A stretch of DNA of 64,000 nt from Streptosporangium saharense (lineage in GTDB: Bacteria > Actinomycetota > Actinomycetes > Streptosporangiales > Streptosporangiaceae), in the NCBI RefSeq assembly GCF_014203715.1, contig NZ_JACHJP010000002.1, positions 620,001-684,000 on the forward strand. Direction: 5' to 3'. Positions within the stretch are counted from its first letter, which is position 1. Every line of letters starts with the position of its first letter. Below the pieces are notes generated by a model. The model had not been told where the DNA came from. It ran no database searches and worked only from the letters and a program-made list of their open reading frames with translations. Shown in pieces: positions 18,296 to 27,259 of this stretch. A program made the position numbers and the translations under genes.

Positions 18296-19059
18296 ACGAC
18301 GTTCGAGCACTCCAGGAGAGAGCGGCCCGCGCCCTGCCCGTGGAGCACGTGACGCCCCTCGGGGAGTGGTCGCTGCGGCACACGCGCGGCCCCTCCTGGT
18401 GGGCGGGATCGGTGCTGGCCCACGGTGATCCCGGCCCCGGTGGCCTGGTCCGTGGGATCGCCGAGGCTGAGGCGTTCTACGCCGGTCACCGCGCCAGGGC
18501 GCGCTTCCAGATCAGTCCGGCGTGCCCCGAAGGTCTCGACCCCCTGTTGGCCGGGCGCGGTTACCTCCGGGTCAGCCCGGTCTCGCTGCGGACCGCGCCG
18601 GTCGCGCGGGTGCTTGAGCGCCTCGGGGAGACTCCTCTCCGGGTACGGCTGGACGGACGGCCGACGGCGGAGTGGTTCAGGGCCTGGCAGGCCGTGAACG
18701 GCAGGGGCGGCTCCCGCGCCGAGTGGGACATGCTCGCCCGGCTGGACCCGCCGTGCGCCTACGCCCTGGTGACGGTCGGCGGGAGGGTCGTCGCGGTCGG
18801 CAGGGCGGTCGCCGACACCGGCTGGACGGGGGTGTTCGGAATGGCCACCCTCCCCGGAGCCCGGGGAAGAGGTACGGCCCGTGGGGTGCTCGCCGCGCTG
18901 GCCCGCTGGGCCGGGGAGCGCGGGACGGCCCACATGTATCTCCAGGTCGAGTCGGGCAACGTTCCCGCCCTCCGGCTGTACGAAAGGGCGGGCTTCGGGG
19001 AGGTGTGCGCTTACCACTACCGTGTCGCGACGGGCGGGACAGTAGCGGAAAAGCCTTAA
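18292..19059 (+). CDS. GNAT-family N-acetyltransferase, probable CTG start
   Basis: A GNAT fold with acetyl-CoA loop LPGARGRGTARGVL and the C-terminal strand-helix VESGNVPALRLYERAGF. The substrate is unknown. The first GTG in frame (18340) would cut into ERAARALPVEHVTPLGEW, which looks like the conserved N-terminal helix and strand of this subgroup. The frame extends upstream without stops to a CTG forming a CTGA overlap with the gntR stop, with GAGAGG about nine bases before it. Other gene pairs here use ATGA, GTGA or TTGA overlaps, so CTG initiation giving 255 residues is likely; GTG at 18340 (239 residues) is the fallback. Confidence 0.75.
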   Translation: MNDVRALQERAARALPVEHVTPLGEWSLRHTRGPSWWAGSVLAHGDPGPGGLVRGIAEAEAFYAGHRARARFQISPACPEGLDPLLAGRGYLRVSPVSLRTAPVARVLERLGETPLRVRLDGRPTAEWFRAWQAVNGRGGSRAEWDMLARLDPPCAYALVTVGGRVVAVGRAVADTGWTGVFGMATLPGARGRGTARGVLAALARWAGERGTAHMYLQVESGNVPALRLYERAGFGEVCAYHYRVATGGTVAEKP

Positions 19060-19214
19060 CGGCGGCATCTGTGGCACAGGTTTTCTGGCTTCTCGAATCA
19101 ACGCGGATCATGCAGTCTTTGGCCTTGGTGCCTCCTTCGGCCTTTGGCGAGGGAATTCGCACCGGCCCGGCCAAAACACCGTGGCAATCCGCCCCAAAAA
19201 GAGAAGAGACCGCC

Positions 19215-20345
19215 GTGAAACATGGAAAAGAACCGGGAAAACAACGCCTCGCGAAAACGGCCGCCGCTTTCGCCCTCTCCCTGGCGGCCGCGCTGGCGAT
19301 TCCCTTACCCGCCTCGGCGACCGACGACGAGGTCGGCTGCGGTGCCGTACTGACCTCGAACGTGACGTTGACCCAGGACCTGAGCTGCGCCGGTGACGGG
19401 TTGACGATCGGCGCGGACAACGTGACCGTCGATCTCGCGGGCCACACCGTCAGCGGTGACGGCACCGGCAGGGGCGTCGCCGTCGGCGACAGGAAAGGCG
19501 TCGCCGTACGCGACGGCGTGATCAGCGGGTTCGGACTGGGGGCGGAGACCGTCGGAGGCGGGGTCACCTTCTCCCGGGTGAGGTTCGTCGGCAACGCGCT
19601 GAGCGCGGACCACGCCGCCTCCCTGACCCTCGTCGGCCCCCGTTCGGCCTGCCTGGCCGAGGGGATCGACGTGACCGGCTCCTCCGTCCTGACGATCGAC
19701 AGGTGCACCGTGCACGGCCGACTGTACGGATCGGGCGGGCACGGCTGGACGGTCAGGGGCAGCGTGCTGAGCAACGGTCATCTGGAACTCGCCGAGAGCG
19801 GTTCCAACGTCTTCGGCGGCAATCTCTTCGACGGCTTTCCGGTGAACCTGACCGAGGGGAGCAACGACAACCTCTACACCGACAACGTCTTCACCAACGC
19901 CCAGGTCGGCTTCCGCGCCGAGCACTCGACCGGCGCCCCGAACAGGGTCGAGGGCAACGTCTTCAAGGACAACCGCTACGGCATGACCTTCTGGGTCAGC
20001 TTCTCCAACGTGTCGGTGAAGGGCAACAGGTTCGAGGGCAACCGGATCGCCGGAATCCTCATCGACCCCATCCGCTTCACCGGGGTCACCCCCTACCCGG
20101 TCAGCGGGAACACCTTCGTGCACAACGGCCTGGCGGCGGGCGGCGCCGTCGACAGGGACGGCGACCTCATCCGGGACGGCGTCCACGTCTCTGGCACCGA
20201 GCGGGCGCCGGTCGAGCTGGCGCGCAACGGCGGCACCGGCAACGGCGGGTTCGTCATCTGGGGACCGGCCGGACAGGTGATCGACGGCGGGGGCAACCAC
20301 GGCCCGTGCGGCCCCGTGGCCAACCCCGGCCTGAACTGCTCCTGA
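19215..20345 (+). CDS. Secreted right-handed beta-helix (NosD-like) protein
   Basis: A 376-residue protein with a signal peptide (basic start, then AAAFALSLAAALAIPL and PASA cleavage site). The rest is a chain of parallel beta-helix coils rich in Asn and Gly ladders, such as NVTVDLAGHTVSG, NLYTDNVFTNA, NVSVKGNRFEGNRIAGI. The fold is shared by pectate-lyase-like enzymes and NosD-type copper proteins, but I see no catalytic signature. The GTG is chosen because the signal peptide begins there. The upstream 155 bases are not coding in either neighbour. The stop is seven bases from that of the convergent zinc-ribbon gene. Confidence 0.75.
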   Translation: MKHGKEPGKQRLAKTAAAFALSLAAALAIPLPASATDDEVGCGAVLTSNVTLTQDLSCAGDGLTIGADNVTVDLAGHTVSGDGTGRGVAVGDRKGVAVRDGVISGFGLGAETVGGGVTFSRVRFVGNALSADHAASLTLVGPRSACLAEGIDVTGSSVLTIDRCTVHGRLYGSGGHGWTVRGSVLSNGHLELAESGSNVFGGNLFDGFPVNLTEGSNDNLYTDNVFTNAQVGFRAEHSTGAPNRVEGNVFKDNRYGMTFWVSFSNVSVKGNRFEGNRIAGILIDPIRFTGVTPYPVSGNTFVHNGLAAGGAVDRDGDLIRDGVHVSGTERAPVELARNGGTGNGGFVIWGPAGQVIDGGGNHGPCGPVANPGLNCS

Positions 20346-20352
20346 CCGGTTC

Positions 20353-20559
20353 TCAGACCCGTTTCCAGGAGTTGCGCATCCACCGCACCTGGTCGTCCGT
20401 ACGGTCGAGGAACGTCTGGAGGAATCCGCAGGAAACACAGGCGTAGAGATCCACCTTCTCGGTGTGCAGCATCCCGAACAAAGCGGTAGGAGTCTCCATG
20501 CGGGTTGACGCGGTGTAGATTTCCCCGCCTCCGCAGACCGCACAGGCGCCGTTTCTCAT
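20353..20559 (-). CDS. Small zinc-ribbon protein
   Basis: A 68-residue protein starting MRNGACAVCGGGEIY, with two CxxC knuckles (CAVC and CVSC) about 35 residues apart that should bind one zinc. The tail is charged (TDDQVRWMRNSWKRV). I chose the second of two close ATGs because MRNG begins the zinc knuckle directly and GGTGG precedes it; the first would add MVD. Small proteins of this type recur in actinobacteria without a known role. It is convergent with the beta-helix gene. Confidence 0.65.
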   Translation of the reverse strand: MRNGACAVCGGGEIYTASTRMETPTALFGMLHTEKVDLYACVSCGFLQTFLDRTDDQVRWMRNSWKRV

Positions 20560-20676
20560 GTCCACCATTGCCGCATGATAATCCGCGCGTGTGAGAGAGA
20601 GGGCGCGTTCTCCCACTTCGAAAGGGAGCGCGACCATAACCTTTGGGTATTCGATGGGGAAGTGCCTTCCGTGAAA

Positions 20677-20704
20677 CGGCCTCCGTGGAATTCCACGGAG
20701 GCCG
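20677..20704. repeat. 28-bp perfect palindrome upstream of the permease operon
   Basis: The half-site CGGCCTCCGTGGAA is followed directly by its exact complement, with GAATTC at the centre. It lies in the ~310-base gap between the divergent zinc-ribbon and permease genes, about 165 bases before the permease start. There is no spacer loop, which argues against an ordinary terminator. Confidence 0.6.
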
Positions 20705-20869
20705 CCACACGGGGACCCGGCCATGTGCGTGGCGGCCGCCGTACAGGAAGCCGGTTGTGCGGGCCGGACAAGTGGGGGCGCGCAGATGGTGGGGCCCGCA
20801 CGATGACCCGTGGGCGGGGCGTGGCGGAGCATCTCAGCAACCCCCACGCAAGAAGAACGAGGAGGCGCA

Positions 20870-22261
20870 GTGTCGCCACCGGACAACCAGAGCAACCTGA
20901 AGCGGACGATCACCCTTCCCCAGGCCCTCGGCATCGCCTTCCACCAGATCGTCGGCGGCGGCGTGATCGCCCTCACCGGGGTCGCGATCGGCAAGACCGG
21001 GGGCGGCACGCCGGTCGCCTTCCTCATCGCGGCCGGGATCGTGCTGCTCAGCGGGTTCTCCTTCGCCGTGCTCGGCGCCGCGGCGCCGGTGACGGGCGGC
21101 ACCTACGCCTACGTGACGCGGCTGGTCCATCCGATCGCCGGGTTCGCCAACATGTGGCTGTTCACGCTGTCGGTGATCTCGCTGAGCGTCTACGCGCTGA
21201 GCGCGGGCACCTACCTGCACGCGATGAACCCCTCCATCCCGGCGCAGGCGGTCTCGGTGGGCATGGTGACGTTCTTCTTCGTCTGCAACCTGTTCGGCGC
21301 CTCGCTGTCGGCCAGGGTTGGCGTCGCGCTGGCCGTCGTCATGGTCGCCGCCTACGTGAGCTACGGCGTGATCAGCATGCCGCAGGTGGACTGGGCGGTC
21401 TTCTCCGACCTGACGCCGAACGGCCTCAACGAGCTGGTCGCGGCCTCCTCGATCCTGGTGTTCGCCACCGGCGGCGGCCACGTCATCGCCGAACTCGGCG
21501 GGGAGATGCGCAACCCCGGGCGGAACATCCCCATCGCGTTCTTCGGCGCGACCCTCGCCGCGACCGCCCTCTACGTGCTGATGGCCATCCCCTCGACCGG
21601 GGTCCTGCCGCTCGACCAGGTCGCGTTCAAACCGCTCTCCGTGGTGGCCGAGCACACGCTGTCGAGAGGGATGTTCGTCTTCTTCATCCTCGGCGGCGCC
21701 GTGGCGGCGGTCATCGGCACGATCAACGGTCAGTTGCTGTGGGGCAGCAAGAGTTTCCTGGCCGCGATCGACGACGGCTGGTTCCCCAGGGCGCTGGGCA
21801 GGGTGAGCCGCCGCTTCGGCACCCCGCACTGGCTGCTGACGATCCTGTTCGTCGTGGGCGTCACCCCCGCGGTGACCGGCCTCTCCGTCAGTGAGATCGC
21901 CCACGTGGCGTCCTCGGTCTTCGGCCTGACGACCATGCTGGTGATCGTCGCCTCCTACCGGATGCGTCAGCTCCATCCCGAGCTGCTGGCGGCCTCGCCG
22001 TTCAGGCTGGGCGCCCGCACCCACCTGGTGATCACCGTGGCCGCGATGGCGCTCAACGCCTACCAGAACGTCCTGCTGCTGGTCGAGATCGTGCACACCC
22101 CCGTCATGGGGATCTCCTACGCCGTCTGGGTCGTCGTCGGCGGCGTGATCGTGGCCACCCGCTGGAGCACGGTCAGGCGGCTGATCGCGGCGGGCGAGGT
22201 GCCGAGCGGCAGGCCGATGACCCGCAAGGACGGCCGCGACCTGGTCGAGCAGTCCGGCTGA
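20870..22261 (+). CDS. APC-family amino-acid permease
   Basis: A 463-residue integral membrane protein with about 12 hydrophobic segments. Near the N-terminus is the APC signature region (GIAFHQIVGGGVIALTG, then GAAAPVTGGTYAYVTR), and mid-protein FATGGGHVIAELGGEMRNP. The GTG start is set by AGGAGG four bases upstream; the frame is open further 5' but lacks a comparable site. Kynureninase follows 36 bases later on the same strand, so the substrate may be kynurenine, tryptophan or a related amino acid. That assignment is context inference. Confidence 0.85.
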   Translation: MSPPDNQSNLKRTITLPQALGIAFHQIVGGGVIALTGVAIGKTGGGTPVAFLIAAGIVLLSGFSFAVLGAAAPVTGGTYAYVTRLVHPIAGFANMWLFTLSVISLSVYALSAGTYLHAMNPSIPAQAVSVGMVTFFFVCNLFGASLSARVGVALAVVMVAAYVSYGVISMPQVDWAVFSDLTPNGLNELVAASSILVFATGGGHVIAELGGEMRNPGRNIPIAFFGATLAATALYVLMAIPSTGVLPLDQVAFKPLSVVAEHTLSRGMFVFFILGGAVAAVIGTINGQLLWGSKSFLAAIDDGWFPRALGRVSRRFGTPHWLLTILFVVGVTPAVTGLSVSEIAHVASSVFGLTTMLVIVASYRMRQLHPELLAASPFRLGARTHLVITVAAMALNAYQNVLLLVEIVHTPVMGISYAVWVVVGGVIVATRWSTVRRLIAAGEVPSGRPMTRKDGRDLVEQSG

Positions 22262-22297
22262 TCCCCTCTCAAAACCTCAAGGAAGGACGGCACCGCC

Positions 22298-23467
22298 GTG
22301 ACCATCACCCGCGCCGACGCCGTACGGCTCGACGCCGCCGACCCGCTGGCCGGTCTGCGCGACCGGTTCGACATCCCGGAGGGGGTCGTCTACCTGGACG
22401 GCAACTCCCTGGGCGCGCCCCCACGGGCGGTCGCGGGCGCGCTGGCCGCGTTCGCCGACGACTGGCGGCGTGACCTCATCGGCGCCTGGGGCAGCGCGGG
22501 CTGGGGCGGCCTCGCGGCCAGGCTGGGCACGCGGGTCGCCCGCCTGGTCGGCGCGGCCGAGGACGAGGTGATCGTCACCGACACCACCTCGGGCAACCTG
22601 TTCAAGCTGCTCGTGGCCGCCTGCCGGATGCGTCCTGGACGGTCCAGGGTGCTGATCGAGGCCGCGAACTTCCCCAGCGACCTCTACGTCGCCCAGGGCG
22701 TGTGCGAGCTGCTCGGCCTGGAGCTCGGCTATCTCGACGAGGGCGCGCCGCTCGACGAGACGGTGGCCGTGGTGGTCCACAGCCACGTGGACTTCAGGAC
22801 CGGTGAGATCGCCGACATGGCGGGGCTGACCGCGAGGGCGCACGACGTGGGCGCGCTCATGCTGTGGGACCTGTGCCACTCGGCGGGCGCGATCCCGGTC
22901 GATCTGACCGGGGCGGGCGCCGACCTCGCGGTGGGATGCACCTACAAGTACCTCAACGGCGGCCCCGGCTCACCCGCCTACGCCTACGTGGCCGGGCGGC
23001 TGCAGGACCGGGTCAGGCAGCCGATCACCGGCTGGGGCGGGCACGCCAGGCGGTTCGCGATGGCACGCGAGTTCGAGCCCGCGCCCGGTACGGCCAGGCT
23101 CCAGGTGAGCCAGGCGCCGGTGATCGGCATGGTGGCCCTGGACGCGGCGCTGGACGCCTTCGAGGGCGTCACGGTCGAGGCGCTGCGTGACAAGGCGGCC
23201 AGCCTGGGCGAGCTGTTCGTCGCCCTGGCCGCCGAGCGGCTGCCCGCGCTGCGCCTGGTCTCCCCCCGCGACCCGGCGGCCAGGGGCAGCCAGGTCAGCT
23301 TCGCCCATCCGGCCGCCGAGCGGATCCTGGCCGAGGCGGCCGAGCGCGGCGTGGTCGGCGACTTCAGGCCGCCGGAGACGATGCGCTTCGGGTTCGCCCC
23401 GCTGTACGTGCGGCACGTGGACGTCTACGAGGCGGTCGAGCGGATCGCCGCCGTCGTGCCCGCGTGA
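22298..23467 (+). CDS. kynU: Kynureninase
   Basis: A 389-residue PLP enzyme that cleaves kynurenine to anthranilate and alanine. Fold-type I features are clear: YLDGNSLGAPPRA near the N-terminus, TDTTSGNLFKLL, HSHVDFRTGEIADM, WDLCHSAGAIPVDL, and the PLP lysine in CTYKYLNGGPGSPA at about residue 217. The C-terminal RFGFAPLYVRHVDV is characteristic of kynureninases. The GTG start has GGAAGG about 11 bases upstream. No tryptophan dioxygenase or kynurenine formamidase gene is nearby, so this looks like a module for imported kynurenine. Confidence 0.93.
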   Translation: MTITRADAVRLDAADPLAGLRDRFDIPEGVVYLDGNSLGAPPRAVAGALAAFADDWRRDLIGAWGSAGWGGLAARLGTRVARLVGAAEDEVIVTDTTSGNLFKLLVAACRMRPGRSRVLIEAANFPSDLYVAQGVCELLGLELGYLDEGAPLDETVAVVVHSHVDFRTGEIADMAGLTARAHDVGALMLWDLCHSAGAIPVDLTGAGADLAVGCTYKYLNGGPGSPAYAYVAGRLQDRVRQPITGWGGHARRFAMAREFEPAPGTARLQVSQAPVIGMVALDAALDAFEGVTVEALRDKAASLGELFVALAAERLPALRLVSPRDPAARGSQVSFAHPAAERILAEAAERGVVGDFRPPETMRFGFAPLYVRHVDVYEAVERIAAVVPA

Positions 23468-23478
23468 CCTGGCCCGCA

Positions 23479-23484
23479 TAGTCT
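23479..23484 (+). promoter_or_regulatory. -10 element for pucR
   Basis: TAGTCT lies seven bases before the ATG, the same geometry as leuL. GGAGGG lies between them but only one base from the ATG; it would serve a GTG at 23498 with normal spacing. Either a leaderless ATG or the GTG two codons later may be used. Confidence 0.45.
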
Positions 23485-23491
23485 GGAGGGC

Positions 23492-24907
23492 ATGCGCGTG
23501 ATCACGGTGTCGGGCCTGGTGGAGACGCTGGGCCCGGCACTGCTGCGTCCCGTGCTCGACGGCGCGGACCTCGACGTGCGTGACGTGGTGATCGCCGAAC
23601 CCGGCGTCGCCCCCTCCCCCGGCGACCTGCTGCTCGGGGTCGGGGTCACGGCTCAGGACCAGCAGGAGCTGCTCGACCGTACGGCCGCGCCGGTGGCGGG
23701 GGTGGTGTTCAGGGGGCCGCTCGCGGCCTCGCTCACCGCGCCGCCCGGGGTCGCGGTCGCCGAGGTTCCGGCCGGGGTCTCCTGGACCCGGCTGCTGTGG
23801 CTGCTGCGCGACCTGGCCGGGCCGGGCGAGGGCCACGGTGACACGCTGGCCTCCCTCGCCGACGACGTGGCCGAGCTGCTCGACGGCCCGGTGACCGTGG
23901 AGGACGCGGCCGGGCAGGTGCTCGCCTACTCGGCCAGGCAGGAGCCCTCCGACGCGGGCCGCATCTCCAGCATCGTCGGCAGGCGCATCCCGAGTGACGC
24001 GCTGGCCAGGCTGCGCACCAAGGGCGTCTACCGCCGCCTGACCCGTGGGCGGGAGCCGATCTACGTCCCGTCGGGTCCCGACGGCAGGCTGCCGCGCCTG
24101 GTCGTCCCGGTCAGGCACGGCACGGAGCTGCTCGGCGCGATCTGGGCCATCGTCCCCGGCCCCGTCCCGCCGTCCAGGATCTCGGCGCTGGGTCCCACGC
24201 TCACCGCGGTCGCCCTGCACCTGCTCAGGCTGCGCACCCAGGGCGACGCCGCCCGCAGGCTGCTGGCCGACCGGCTGCGGGCGCTGCTGAGCGGGGACAC
24301 CTGCGACCTGGTGCCACCGAGCCCGTTCCGGGTGGTTGCGGTACGGCCCGGCGACGGGCTGGGTGAGCTGCTGCGGCGGCACGGCTGGCGCGCGCCGTAC
24401 CTCACCTCGATCGACGGGGTCTCCTACGTGCTGGTCGCGGAGCAGGGCGACGCGCTGGTGCCGGGGTCGTGGGCGTGGCTGCGGCTGACGGCGGGCGAGA
24501 CGGGGCTGACCGTCGCGGCGGGGGCCGTGACCGGGGACGCGCCCATGGTCAGCCGTACCCAGGCCCGTGAGCTGCTCGACCTGCTCTCTGACCGACAAAT
24601 CACGACATATGAGGATGCGTGGCCTCGGCTTGTCGTCAGGAGGGCCGGGGCGGTCCCCACAGACCTGCTGCTAGGCGGTCCCCTTCCGGCCCTCATCGCC
24701 CACGACGCCGCGCACGGCACCGCCTACGTGGAGACGCTGCGCGCCTGGCTGTGGGAGCAGGGCAACCCCACGGCGGCCAGCGCCAGGCTGCACGTGCATC
24801 CCAACACCTTCCGCTACCGGATGCGCCGCCTGCTGGAGACGGCCCCGTGCGACCTGGCCTCCGCCGAGGTACGGCTGGCGCTGACCCTGCAGCTGGTCAC
24901 CCTCTGA
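23492..24907 (+). CDS. PucR-family transcriptional regulator
   Basis: A 471-residue regulator. The N-terminal region is the PucR sensory domain, the middle is GAF-like/GGDEF-related, and the C-terminal helix-turn-helix is diagnostic: YVETLRAWLWEQGN, then SARLHVHPNTFRYRMRRLLE. It starts 24 bases after kynU on the same strand, and PucR proteins often activate adjacent catabolic genes. Control of the permease-kynureninase pair is therefore likely but inferred. The true start may be the GTG six bases downstream of the ATG, given ribosome-site spacing. Confidence 0.88.
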   Translation: MRVITVSGLVETLGPALLRPVLDGADLDVRDVVIAEPGVAPSPGDLLLGVGVTAQDQQELLDRTAAPVAGVVFRGPLAASLTAPPGVAVAEVPAGVSWTRLLWLLRDLAGPGEGHGDTLASLADDVAELLDGPVTVEDAAGQVLAYSARQEPSDAGRISSIVGRRIPSDALARLRTKGVYRRLTRGREPIYVPSGPDGRLPRLVVPVRHGTELLGAIWAIVPGPVPPSRISALGPTLTAVALHLLRLRTQGDAARRLLADRLRALLSGDTCDLVPPSPFRVVAVRPGDGLGELLRRHGWRAPYLTSIDGVSYVLVAEQGDALVPGSWAWLRLTAGETGLTVAAGAVTGDAPMVSRTQARELLDLLSDRQITTYEDAWPRLVVRRAGAVPTDLLLGGPLPALIAHDAAHGTAYVETLRAWLWEQGNPTAASARLHVHPNTFRYRMRRLLETAPCDLASAEVRLALTLQLVTL

Positions 24908-25074
24908 GAAACGAGGTCGGCCAGCGGCTTCCCGGCACCGGTTGACGGTGTCCGGCTGAAGCTGATCTTCTTCGGCTACCGCAGCATGACCGGTATCAAC
25001 GGCTCTCGCCTGGAAGGTGCGTCATCACCATCATCACGCACGACAGTCCGATCGGTCGTGACCGCAGCGACTAC

Positions 25075-25479
25075 ATGATTCACGCGGATCTCTCCGAACG
25101 CGTGGACGGCTGGCGCGAACAACTGTGGACGCGTCGGCTGACCCCGGACAGGTTCGAGATCACGTGTCTGCCGTTCTTCACCTACGGCATCTGCCATCGC
25201 GACATCGTGACCATCGACGACCGGCACCTGGTGTCGGCCGTGGTCGAGAAGTCGGCCCACCGCACCTTGCGGGCCGCCCTGGTCCGGGAGCACCCTCACC
25301 GTGACCGGTTCCACGAGCTGCTCCATGGCGAAGTGGCGACCTCCGGCCTGGCCCATGAGTGGTTGCGGGGCACCTACCTCTCCGTCGATCTCCCTCCAGG
25401 TGCCGACCCGGATCCCCTGGTGAAGGTCCTCACCGGCCTGGAGGAGACAGGCGCGCTCTTCTGGGAGATCGACTCCTGA
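25075..25479 (+). CDS. DUF4265 protein
   Basis: A 134-residue protein with the shape of DUF4265: an N-terminal GWREQLWTRRLTPDRFEI, a LPFFTYGICHRDIVTID strand region and a two-layer C-terminal part ending ETGALFWEIDS. The function is unknown. No good ribosome site precedes the ATG, and the frame stays open upstream without a usable start, so the 5' end is uncertain. Codon use is slightly less GC-biased than its neighbours. The 167 bases between pucR and this gene hold nothing I recognise. Confidence 0.6.
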   Translation: MIHADLSERVDGWREQLWTRRLTPDRFEITCLPFFTYGICHRDIVTIDDRHLVSAVVEKSAHRTLRAALVREHPHRDRFHELLHGEVATSGLAHEWLRGTYLSVDLPPGADPDPLVKVLTGLEETGALFWEIDS

Positions 25480-25512
25480 GATCGCGAACCATCCTGTCAG
25501 GAGTTCCAGAGG

Positions 25513-26721
25513 TCAGAGTCTCGCGGCGAGCCAGCCCGTGGGGGCCATGAGGGCGGCCGCGACGAGGAGGAAGGTCAGTGACGCCGTCCATGTGCCGGTC
25601 GCGTCCCGCAGCAGTCCCGCGGCCAGTGGGCCCGCCGCCGCCAGGAGGTAGCCGCAGCTCTGCACCACGCTCGACAGCCGGTCGGCGTGTGAGGGGCCAC
25701 CGGCCCTCGCCGTGACCATGGCCAGGGCCAGCGGGAACGCCGCGACGCCGAGTCCCAGCAGGAACGCCCACGCGTACGGCGCCACCCCCGGCGCGGCCAG
25801 CAGCCCCGCGAACCCCGCGGCGCCCGCGGCCCCGCAGGCCGTGGCATACCACGCCTGGCTGCGGGAGGTCCGCGCCAGGATCGGCACCATCAGGCCCGTG
25901 GGCAGGCTGACGAGCTGGACGAGCGACAGCGGCAGCCCGGCGTGGGCGGGGTCGGTCCCCGCCTCGGTGAGGATCCGGGGCAGCCAGGCCAGCGTGACGT
26001 AGAAGACGATCGACTGCAGCCCGAAGAAGGCGGCGAGGGCCGCCGCCGTCAGCCGCCCGGCGGGCCGCCCCGTGGCCTGGTCGCCGGTGACCCGCGCCGG
26101 TACGGCGTCGCGCGGAGTGGCGCGGGCCAGGAGCACCAGGGGCAGCGTCGCGGCCAGGGCGGGCAGCGCCCACACCGCCAGGGCCGGGCGCCAGCCGTGC
26201 GTCAGCCCGTCCAGCGGTTTGGCCAGGGCGGCGGCGAGCATCGCGCCACCGCCGATCGCGGAGGCGTACAGGCCGGTCATCGCCCCCGCCTTCGCGGGGA
26301 AGCGCCGTTTGATCACGCCGGGGAGCAGCACGTTGCCGATGGCGATGGCGATCCCGACCAGGACGGTCCCGCAGAGCAGGGCCGTGGTCGCGCCCGCGCC
26401 GCGCAGCAGGATGCCCACGGCGAGCAGCGGCATCGTCGCCACCAGGGCCCGCTCGGCGCCGAACCTGCGGCTGAGGGCGGGGGCGAACAGGGCGAAGATT
26501 CCGAAGCACACCAGCGGCAGCGTGGTCACCAGGGAGATCGCGCCCGCGCCGAGTCCCAGCTCGGTCCCGGCCTCCCCGGCGAGCGGGGAGAACCCGGCCA
26601 GGGCGGGGCGCAGGTTCAGGGACAGCGCGACGACGGCGGTCACCGCGACCGCCGTCGTCACGGCCTGTGCCGAGCCTGTCTCCCCTGCCGCCCTCCGCGC
26701 CACCTCGGCACCGCCCGTCAT
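25513..26721 (-). CDS. MFS transporter, CynX/NimT type
   Basis: A 402-residue protein with 12 predicted transmembrane segments. It has the features of the cyanate/nitroimidazole transporter branch: SLNLRPALAGFSPL in helix 1, FALFAPALSRRFGAE between helices 2 and 3, GNVLLPGVIKRRFP between 4 and 5. Its substrate is unknown. The ATG has a strong GGAGGGGG upstream. It is the last gene of an apparent operon of LLM oxidoreductase, BMP-like protein and nucleoside deaminase, so it may move a purine-like or nitrogenous compound (inference). Confidence 0.85.
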   Translation of the reverse strand: MTGGAEVARRAAGETGSAQAVTTAVAVTAVVALSLNLRPALAGFSPLAGEAGTELGLGAGAISLVTTLPLVCFGIFALFAPALSRRFGAERALVATMPLLAVGILLRGAGATTALLCGTVLVGIAIAIGNVLLPGVIKRRFPAKAGAMTGLYASAIGGGAMLAAALAKPLDGLTHGWRPALAVWALPALAATLPLVLLARATPRDAVPARVTGDQATGRPAGRLTAAALAAFFGLQSIVFYVTLAWLPRILTEAGTDPAHAGLPLSLVQLVSLPTGLMVPILARTSRSQAWYATACGAAGAAGFAGLLAAPGVAPYAWAFLLGLGVAAFPLALAMVTARAGGPSHADRLSSVVQSCGYLLAAAGPLAAGLLRDATGTWTASLTFLLVAAALMAPTGWLAARL

Positions 26722-26782
26722 GGTCCCCCTCCCGCCGGTTCGCCCGGATCGTCCGGTGCCACGATGCCAGATCCACCGTGCC

Positions 26783-27242
26783 TCACCTCCCGGCGCCCCT
26801 GGTGGCGCGGTACAGCTCGGCAGCCTCGTCCCTGAGTACCCCGGTGATCCACGGGATCGGCGGGAAGGGAGAGGCCCTCAGGGGGAAGGCACATCCCCTT
26901 CCAGCCGAGTTCGGCCAGCAGGGCGGCGTCGCAGGCGGCCACGACCCCCCGCACCCTGGCCCAGATCGCCGCCCCCGCGCACATGACGCAGGGCGCTGCC
27001 GTACTGACCAGGATGGTCCTGGTCAGGTCGATCCCGAGCGGGGCGGCGGCGCGGATGGCGTTGACCTCGGCGTGCGCGGTCGGGTCGCCGTCCGCGGCGG
27101 TGTTGCGCGCGCGGACCAGGACGTGTCCCTCCTCGGCGTCCATGAGGACGGCGCCGAACGGCCTGGCCGCCCTGCGGGCCTCGTCGATCGCCACGGCCAT
27201 CGCCTCGTCGAGCCGCGCGGTGACGGCGGGTGTGAACGTCAT
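26783..27242 (-). pseudogene. Nucleoside/guanine deaminase, frameshifted near the 3' end
   Basis: Zinc-dependent cytidine-deaminase fold: the zinc histidine and catalytic glutamate are in HAEVNAIRAA, the cysteines in PCVMCAGAAIW. It resembles guanine deaminases. As sequenced, the frame after GWKGMCLPPEG runs into a non-homologous tail ending at 26718, inside the next gene's start. If one base of the five-G run at 26881-26885 is removed, the frame reads CLPLRASPFPPIPW...DEAAELYRATRGAGR and stops at 26783, as a normal family C-terminus should. This is either a real one-base insertion or a sequencing error. The ATG has GAGGAG upstream. Confidence 0.7.
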
Positions 27243-27259
27243 CGCTCTCCTCACGGTCG

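Noticed and set aside
24908-25074. Gene remnant before the DUF4265 gene
   Set aside because: A short stop-free stretch exists but matches nothing I recognise and has no start signal.
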